Of a stretch of DNA of 36,761 bases, positions 32,373 to 36,761 are shown piece by piece (positions within the stretch are counted from its first letter, which is position 1; the number at the start of each line of letters is the position of its first letter). The notes under the pieces were generated by a model. The model had not been told where the DNA came from. It did not search any database and saw only the letters and a program-made list of their open reading frames with translations. The stretch covers positions 1-36,761 of the forward strand of contig QNDS01000004.1 in assembly GCA_003644925.1 (NCBI GenBank), in the 5' to 3' direction. The DNA comes from Candidatus Fermentibacterota bacterium. GTDB taxonomy: Bacteria > Fermentibacterota > Fermentibacteria > Fermentibacterales > JCC-6. Position numbers and translations under genes: made by a program.

Positions 32373-33749
32373 TTGGCCAGAAAGAGAACACTATTCGTCT
32401 GCAACGAGTGCGGAGGTGATGCTGCAGGGTGGTCCGGCAAGTGTCCCCACTGCGGGGCATGGAACACCATGGTGGAGGAAGTGATAGCTAAACTTCCCGG
32501 AAAACCGCTTTCTCACGGATTGATATCCCTTCCTGTCCCTCTCACAGAGATCACGGAAGTTTCGGGTGAGAGACTTGTTACAGGTATAGGGGAGCTGGAC
32601 AGAGTTCTTGGCGGAGGTGTCCTGAGGGGATCGGTAAACCTCATAGGGGGCGAACCGGGTATTGGAAAGAGTACCCTGATGCTTCAGCTATCCTCCGAAC
32701 TTGCCCGCAGGGGGGAGAAGGTCCTTTACGCTACCGGTGAGGAATCCCCCGAGCAGGTAGCCGGGAGGGCACGCAGAATCAATTCTCTCCAGGATAATAT
32801 TATTATCCTCGCAGCAACGGATCTTGATACTGTCCTGAATAATCTGGTGAATTCAGATTGCACTATCGTAATTATCGATTCCATCCAGACGCTCTATTCT
32901 GCAGATCTGTCCAGTGCACCCGGTTCAGTCTCACAGGTGAGACACTGCACTGCGGAGTTGATAAGGGTGTGTAAGGCAAGACGCATATCCGCATTCATAG
33001 TTGGACACGTAACCAAGACAGGTTCACTCGCTGGTCCGAAGGTTCTCGAGCATCTTGTGGACTCTGTTATATATTTCGAGGGAGAGGGGGACCGGTTATA
33101 CCGTCTTCTGAGGGCTGCCAAAAATCGTTTTGGTTCAACAAACGAGCTGGGCGTCTTCGAAATGACAAAGGAAGGACTGAAGAGCATAAGTGAAGTATCA
33201 TCCTACTTTCTGCGGAGGGATGATGCCTGCCGCGCCGGCACGGTGATTACTGCGGTGATGGAGGGCACAAGACCGTTTCTGGTGGAGGTTCAGGCTCTGA
33301 CCAGTACTACCAGGTATGGTTATCCTCAGAGAAGTGTGAACGGGATGGATTCCCGAAGGCTGCCGATGCTTCTGGCAGTACTGGAGAAAAGGTGCGGGAT
33401 GGACTTAGGCAACCAGGACGTTTACGTAAATGTTGCGGGAGGCGCAAGCCTGACCGACCCCGGAGCCGATCTGGGGGTTTGTCTTGCCGTTGCATCAAGC
33501 AGACTGGAAAAGCCGGTGAGAGAAGGTATTACCGTCAGCAGCGAGATCGGGCTTGGCGGAGAGCTCAGACCGGTAACACATTTTGATCTCAGGCTCAGAG
33601 AAGTTCTCTGTCTGGGGTTTACAGGGCTGGCAGGAGCCGCGGAAGACGCGTCGAACGCCGGCAGAGGAGCAGAGGGTTTCAGCAATTTAATTGATTCAAT
33701 AGGAAGCCTTCTCTCAAGTCGAAAGGAAAAAGGAGGAGATTGGTTATGA
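32373..33749 (+). CDS. radA: DNA repair/recombination protein RadA (Sms)
   Basis: A branch-migration helicase of recombination. The 458-residue protein shows the N-terminal C4 zinc finger (Cys10, Cys13, Cys24, Cys27), a RecA-like core with Walker A GEPGIGKST (Lys99), the RadA-specific KNRFG motif (250-254) and a C-terminal Lon-protease-like domain (VYVNVAGGASLTDPGADLGVCLAV). It starts with TTG, preceded by AGGAG. The stop overlaps the next ATG (ATGA). Confidence 0.97.
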   Translation: MARKRTLFVCNECGGDAAGWSGKCPHCGAWNTMVEEVIAKLPGKPLSHGLISLPVPLTEITEVSGERLVTGIGELDRVLGGGVLRGSVNLIGGEPGIGKSTLMLQLSSELARRGEKVLYATGEESPEQVAGRARRINSLQDNIIILAATDLDTVLNNLVNSDCTIVIIDSIQTLYSADLSSAPGSVSQVRHCTAELIRVCKARRISAFIVGHVTKTGSLAGPKVLEHLVDSVIYFEGEGDRLYRLLRAAKNRFGSTNELGVFEMTKEGLKSISEVSSYFLRRDDACRAGTVITAVMEGTRPFLVEVQALTSTTRYGYPQRSVNGMDSRRLPMLLAVLEKRCGMDLGNQDVYVNVAGGASLTDPGADLGVCLAVASSRLEKPVREGITVSSEIGLGGELRPVTHFDLRLREVLCLGFTGLAGAAEDASNAGRGAEGFSNLIDSIGSLLSSRKEKGGDWL

Positions 33750-34753
33750 AAACTTCGGGCTGGGAAGTACGTGTACTTTTCATTCTTGTTCTCGGCCTGC
33801 TGGGGACATTCGCATTCGATGGGCTTTCGCCTTCCCCATGGTACGGACTCACTGGTCTGGGGATCGGCATATTCGCCGTAATCCTGCAGATCGTATTCGT
33901 TAAGATTCCTGCGGATGAGATTATATACACGACTGTTGGTGCGATTATCGGGCTGATTGCAGGTATTCTGATTATGCTGGCTCTGCGCATGGGAAATCTC
34001 CCTGCGCCTGAACACGGTGTAACGCCGCTCATAATGATACCATTTGCGTTCTCTTATGTATTCGGCCATGTTGCGTTCACAAAAGGTAAGAAGCTCGGGC
34101 TCATGCAGCCCGCAAGGGAAAAAGAAACCTCGGCAACACCGCTGCTGGTTGATCTTACCGCTGTTATAGACGGCCGGATCGCTGATATGATGCTTGCAGG
34201 GCTCATCAGAGGTCCCTTCATCCTTCCCGCTTCCATTAAGGATCGGCTTGAGGAGATGAGCGATTCGGAGGATATAATTGAAAGAGGCAGGGCCAGAAGA
34301 GGAATGGAGACCCTTGAGCGGCTCGAAGAGGCCGCAGGTAATTCCGGAGGACTTGAGTATATGGATTTCGGGAAGCTTGAGAGAGAACGCTTCCGTATGC
34401 TTGAGTATCTCAGAAGGGAAAGTGTTTCCCTCCTCAGCAGTGACGAAGACATCCTCGATATCGCTGTTAAGGAAGGCAATCATGTCATCAACCTTGAAGA
34501 GGTCGGACCTGCTGCCAGACCGGTGACACTGCCCGGGGAAGTCCTTTCCATAAGACTGGTGCGGAAGGGCAGGAATCCCAGACAGGCGGTCGGTTTCATG
34601 GATGACGGAACCATGATCGTAGTAGAGGGCGCTGAAGAGATGTTAGGCAATACAGTTGAAGCTCAAGCTCATACAACATTCAGATCTTCCGGTGGAACCA
34701 TGGTCTTCGCAAGACTCTGCAAGGACATCGGCGAAGAAGAAGCAGATGCCTGA
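33746..34753 (+). CDS. Membrane-anchored PIN-TRAM domain protein (YacL-like)
   Basis: A 335-residue protein with four membrane helices (about 10-25, 33-52, 60-80, 93-112), then a PIN nuclease domain starting LLVDLTAVIDGRI (Asp136, Asp142), and a C-terminal TRAM domain (GEVLSIRLVRKG to GNTVEAQAHT). This is the YacL architecture, often found next to ispD and radA as here. The third acidic region reads LLSSDEDILDIA where relatives usually have TNDxNL, so acidic residues remain but the motif is diverged. RNA cleavage is inferred from the fold only. The ATG at 33746 overlaps the radA stop and follows GGAGGAG; a TTG at 33740 is an alternative. Confidence 0.9.
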   Translation: MKTSGWEVRVLFILVLGLLGTFAFDGLSPSPWYGLTGLGIGIFAVILQIVFVKIPADEIIYTTVGAIIGLIAGILIMLALRMGNLPAPEHGVTPLIMIPFAFSYVFGHVAFTKGKKLGLMQPAREKETSATPLLVDLTAVIDGRIADMMLAGLIRGPFILPASIKDRLEEMSDSEDIIERGRARRGMETLERLEEAAGNSGGLEYMDFGKLERERFRMLEYLRRESVSLLSSDEDILDIAVKEGNHVINLEEVGPAARPVTLPGEVLSIRLVRKGRNPRQAVGFMDDGTMIVVEGAEEMLGNTVEAQAHTTFRSSGGTMVFARLCKDIGEEEADA

Positions 34754-34784
34754 CAGACCGGCAGTGAACTGAAGATCTGAATCC

Positions 34785-35951
34785 ATGCATAAGAATACAT
34801 GGGGAGCTGTGATAGTAGCCGCCGGATCGGGCACCAGATTCGGTTCGGGATTGCCCAAGCAATTCCTGAGACTCGGCGGCAGAGCCCTGATCAACTGGTC
34901 GATCGATGCATTCTCCGCCATTGAGGAGATCGGGGAGATCATTGTGGTTACCCCGTCTGACAGCGATTTGTGGGAGCCCTTCTGGGATCCACCGTCAAAT
35001 GTCAGGACAGTTGCAGGAGGTCTGAGGCGCCAGGATTCCGTTCTCGCCGGTCTTCTGGCGCTGGAGTCATCTACAATGGTACTTGTACACGATGCCGCAA
35101 GACCCCTTGTTTGCGGTCCTCTTATCAGGAGGGTTATGAAGGGCGCAACGGATTCGGGAGCTGCCGCACCTGTCATACCCGTCAGGGATACGGTTAAAAA
35201 CGTAACATCTTCTGTGATCAGCGGTACTGTTTCAAGGGAAACCCTCCGCAAAAGCCAGACTCCACAGGGATTCGCGCTCGATGTTCTTCTGGACGTACTG
35301 AGGACAGCAGGCGATGTGACCGATGAGTGTGAGGCTATGGAACTTGCCGGTCACGAAGTACTTGCGGTAGACGGAGACCCCGGGAACATGAAGCTTACAG
35401 ATCCTGAGGATCTGATGATACTTGAATCGATAACGGGGGGGAATATGGAAAGCAGAACCGGGATTGGCCTTGATTTTCACCCTTTCGAAAAGGGAATACC
35501 GCTTGTGGTGGGCGGCTGCCGTATTGAAGCGGAATCCGGCCTTTCGGGTCATTCCGATGGAGATGCTGTGCTGCATGCGGTTGCTGATGCTCTTCTTTCG
35601 GCATCGAGGCTTGGGGATATCGGGTCACTTTTTCCCCCTGAAGACGACAGGTGGAAAGGAGCTGACAGCGCCATCCTTCTGGAAAAAGTCTGCTGCCTTG
35701 TCCTCGCGCAGGGCTGGAGGATCGGACAGATCGATATAACCGTTATTGCAGGCTTCCCGAAGATCTCACCCATCCGGGAAATCATGATTGAGCGGATAGC
35801 CGGAATAACCGGCACCCGACCGGAAAGAATATGGGTAAAGGGAACAACCACCAACACACTTGGCGATATCGGGAGAGGTAAGGGATTGGGCTGCATGGTT
35901 ATGGTCAGGATATCAAGGGGTACCGGCACTGAAGGGACAAAGGATAGTTGA
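34785..35951 (+). CDS. ispDF: Bifunctional IspD-IspF (MEP pathway)
   Basis: A 388-residue fusion catalysing two non-adjacent steps of isoprenoid synthesis by the MEP route. Residues 1 to about 222 are IspD, the CDP-ME synthetase (IVAAGSGTRFGSGLPKQF, HDAARPLV, RETLRKSQTPQGF). Residues about 223-388 are IspF, the MEcPP synthase (GIGLDFHPFE with Asp230 and His232, LSGHSDGDAVLHAVADALL with His264, and TTTNTLGDIGRGKGLG). The stop overlaps the TTG of the DedA gene. The products feed polyprenyl carriers of the kind the GT2/YfhO operon would need. Confidence 0.97.
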   Translation: MHKNTWGAVIVAAGSGTRFGSGLPKQFLRLGGRALINWSIDAFSAIEEIGEIIVVTPSDSDLWEPFWDPPSNVRTVAGGLRRQDSVLAGLLALESSTMVLVHDAARPLVCGPLIRRVMKGATDSGAAAPVIPVRDTVKNVTSSVISGTVSRETLRKSQTPQGFALDVLLDVLRTAGDVTDECEAMELAGHEVLAVDGDPGNMKLTDPEDLMILESITGGNMESRTGIGLDFHPFEKGIPLVVGGCRIEAESGLSGHSDGDAVLHAVADALLSASRLGDIGSLFPPEDDRWKGADSAILLEKVCCLVLAQGWRIGQIDITVIAGFPKISPIREIMIERIAGITGTRPERIWVKGTTTNTLGDIGRGKGLGCMVMVRISRGTGTEGTKDS

Positions 35952-36559
35952 TCGAAGGGATACTTGAATATCTCGCGAATAACCCGCCTGGAGCGTGGAC
36001 AGGACCGCTTCTGGGAGTGATCGCCTTTGCAGAAACTCTTTTCCCTCCAATTCCCGGAGATATTCTCTTCATAGTCATATCCGGGTGGGCACTTTCAGGC
36101 GGTCTATCTCTTATGACAGCTGTTTTCTATGGGGTAACAGGGTGTATTCTGGCCAGCTGTATTCTATTCTACGTCGGGCACAAACCGGGGAGACAGTTCG
36201 TTGAAGGCTGGCTTTCGAGAAAGGTCGAGCCGGACAAGATCGACCGGGCAAAATCCCTGATCGCGGATCGCGGTCCTCTGATCCTTGCCGTAAGCAGGTT
36301 TATTCCGGGCGTAAGGTCCCTGCTGGTTTTCATGGCGGGATCTTCAGGCATGAGATTTGCTCTGGCCGTAATACCCATGGCTTTCAGCGCTTTAGCATGG
36401 TACCTGCTGCTTTCCGTCGCCGGTTCGATTTTCAGAAGCAATATAAAGGCTGCAGAGGGATTCATGAAGCATTTCGAGATATGGCTCTGGATCATTCTGG
36501 CTGTTGTTGTTCTCATTTTCCTCATTACGGGAATTCGCAAACGAAGGGAGATGAGGTGA
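35948..36559 (+). CDS. DedA/SNARE-associated family membrane protein
   Basis: A 203-residue polytopic inner-membrane protein of the DedA (VTT-domain) family, members of which recycle undecaprenyl phosphate or other lipids across the membrane. Typical segments are AETLFPPIPGDILF near the N-terminus and AVSRFIPGVRSLLVFMAG in the second half, with a final helix near 178-196 and a basic tail. The TTG start overlaps the ispDF stop and follows AAAGGA. The GTG of the next gene overlaps its stop (GTGA). Confidence 0.92.
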   Translation: MIEGILEYLANNPPGAWTGPLLGVIAFAETLFPPIPGDILFIVISGWALSGGLSLMTAVFYGVTGCILASCILFYVGHKPGRQFVEGWLSRKVEPDKIDRAKSLIADRGPLILAVSRFIPGVRSLLVFMAGSSGMRFALAVIPMAFSALAWYLLLSVAGSIFRSNIKAAEGFMKHFEIWLWIILAVVVLIFLITGIRKRREMR

Positions 36560-36761
36560 GGATACTTTTCGCCGCCTCCGAGGCATATCCGTTCGCAAGT
36601 ACAGGCGGACTTGCAGGGGTAACAGGTTCCCTTCCCAAAGCCCTTTGCGATGCCGGGCATGATGTAAGCATTATCATGCCCCTGTATCAGGATGTTGAAA
36701 AGGCCGGGAATTTCAAGTGGGTCAGCGGAGAATTCCTGACTTCGGCGGGAGAGAGTTTCGG
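36556..36761 (+). CDS. glgA: Glycogen/starch synthase-like GT5, N-terminal fragment
   Basis: The first 68 codons of a gene running off the right edge. The translation opens MRILFAASEAYPFASTGGLAG and continues VTGSLPKALCDAGHDVSIIMPLYQDV, the N-terminus of GlgA-type glycosyltransferases (family GT5) that extend alpha-glucan from ADP-glucose. The position of the conserved ADP-glucose-binding lysine (KTGGL in E. coli) is serine here (STGGL), so donor use may differ. The GTG start overlaps the DedA stop. The family is clear, but the symbol is tentative because only a fragment is seen. Confidence 0.85.
   Translation, partial: MRILFAASEAYPFASTGGLAGVTGSLPKALCDAGHDVSIIMPLYQDVEKAGNFKWVSGEFLTSAGESF

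Noticed and set aside
33422-34483. 353-codon - strand frame opposite radA and the PIN-TRAM gene
   Set aside because: Spans two well-supported genes on the other strand; composition is that of an antisense shadow.

Overview
The window looks like chromosomal DNA from an uncultivated Gram-negative bacterium of the FCB (Fibrobacteres-Chlorobi-Bacteroidetes) neighbourhood, possibly a Fermentibacteria/Cloacimonetes/Latescibacteria-like lineage. This is an inference. It rests on a secreted protein with a type IX-secretion-like C-terminal sorting domain, an LpxH of the Bacteroidetes subtype, an archaeal/eukaryal-type prolyl-tRNA synthetase, a class II ribonucleotide reductase and a PC4-like protein. 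Coding density is very high, many genes overlap by 1-4 bases (ATGA, GTGA, TAATG), and TTG/GTG starts are frequent. I see no rRNA, tRNA, CRISPR array, insertion sequence or phage gene.

Layout. (1) 1-1664: the 3' part of an S9 prolyl-oligopeptidase-type hydrolase, ending at a strong terminator, then convergent proS. (2) About 3501-7492, + strand: a tightly coupled run of a PAP2_3-type membrane phosphatase/transferase, panB (pantothenate), purD and purE (purines) and an L-threonylcarbamoyladenylate synthase (tRNA t6A). (3) 7579-9375: a secreted multidomain protein. (4) 9389-20253, - strand: an 11-gene operon read from an ECF sigma factor through a zinc-binding anti-sigma factor, a one-pass membrane protein, a thioredoxin-like lipoprotein without active-site cysteines, LpxH, a CsbB/DPM-like GT2, a GT4, an NAD-dependent epimerase/reductase, a UPF0104 membrane protein, a YfhO-type GT-C protein and finally a UPF0104-radical SAM fusion. 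(5) 20550-25506, + strand: nrdJ, a PC4-like protein and tex. (6) 25503-27984, - strand: rqcH, a cyclic-nucleotide-binding-domain protein and cdd. (7) 28091-36761, + strand: yicC, a guanylate kinase-CoaB fusion, family 4 UDG, dnaB, radA, a membrane PIN-TRAM protein, ispDF, a DedA protein and the start of a glgA-like gene.

How the genes work together. The block at 9389-20253 is the best candidate for an undescribed system: an envelope-responsive regulon (sigma/anti-sigma) for building and displaying a lipid-linked surface glycan. The GT2 would make a polyprenyl-phosphate sugar, YfhO would transfer it on the outer face, GT4 and the epimerase would act on the sugar in the cytoplasm, and the two UPF0104 proteins would handle or move the lipid. 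The radical SAM domain tethered to one of them would add a chemical modification of unknown nature. The second notable find is the single reading frame joining guanylate kinase to phosphopantothenoylcysteine synthetase (CoaB), exactly where many bacteria have gmk-rpoZ-coaBC, with rpoZ and the CoaC domain absent.
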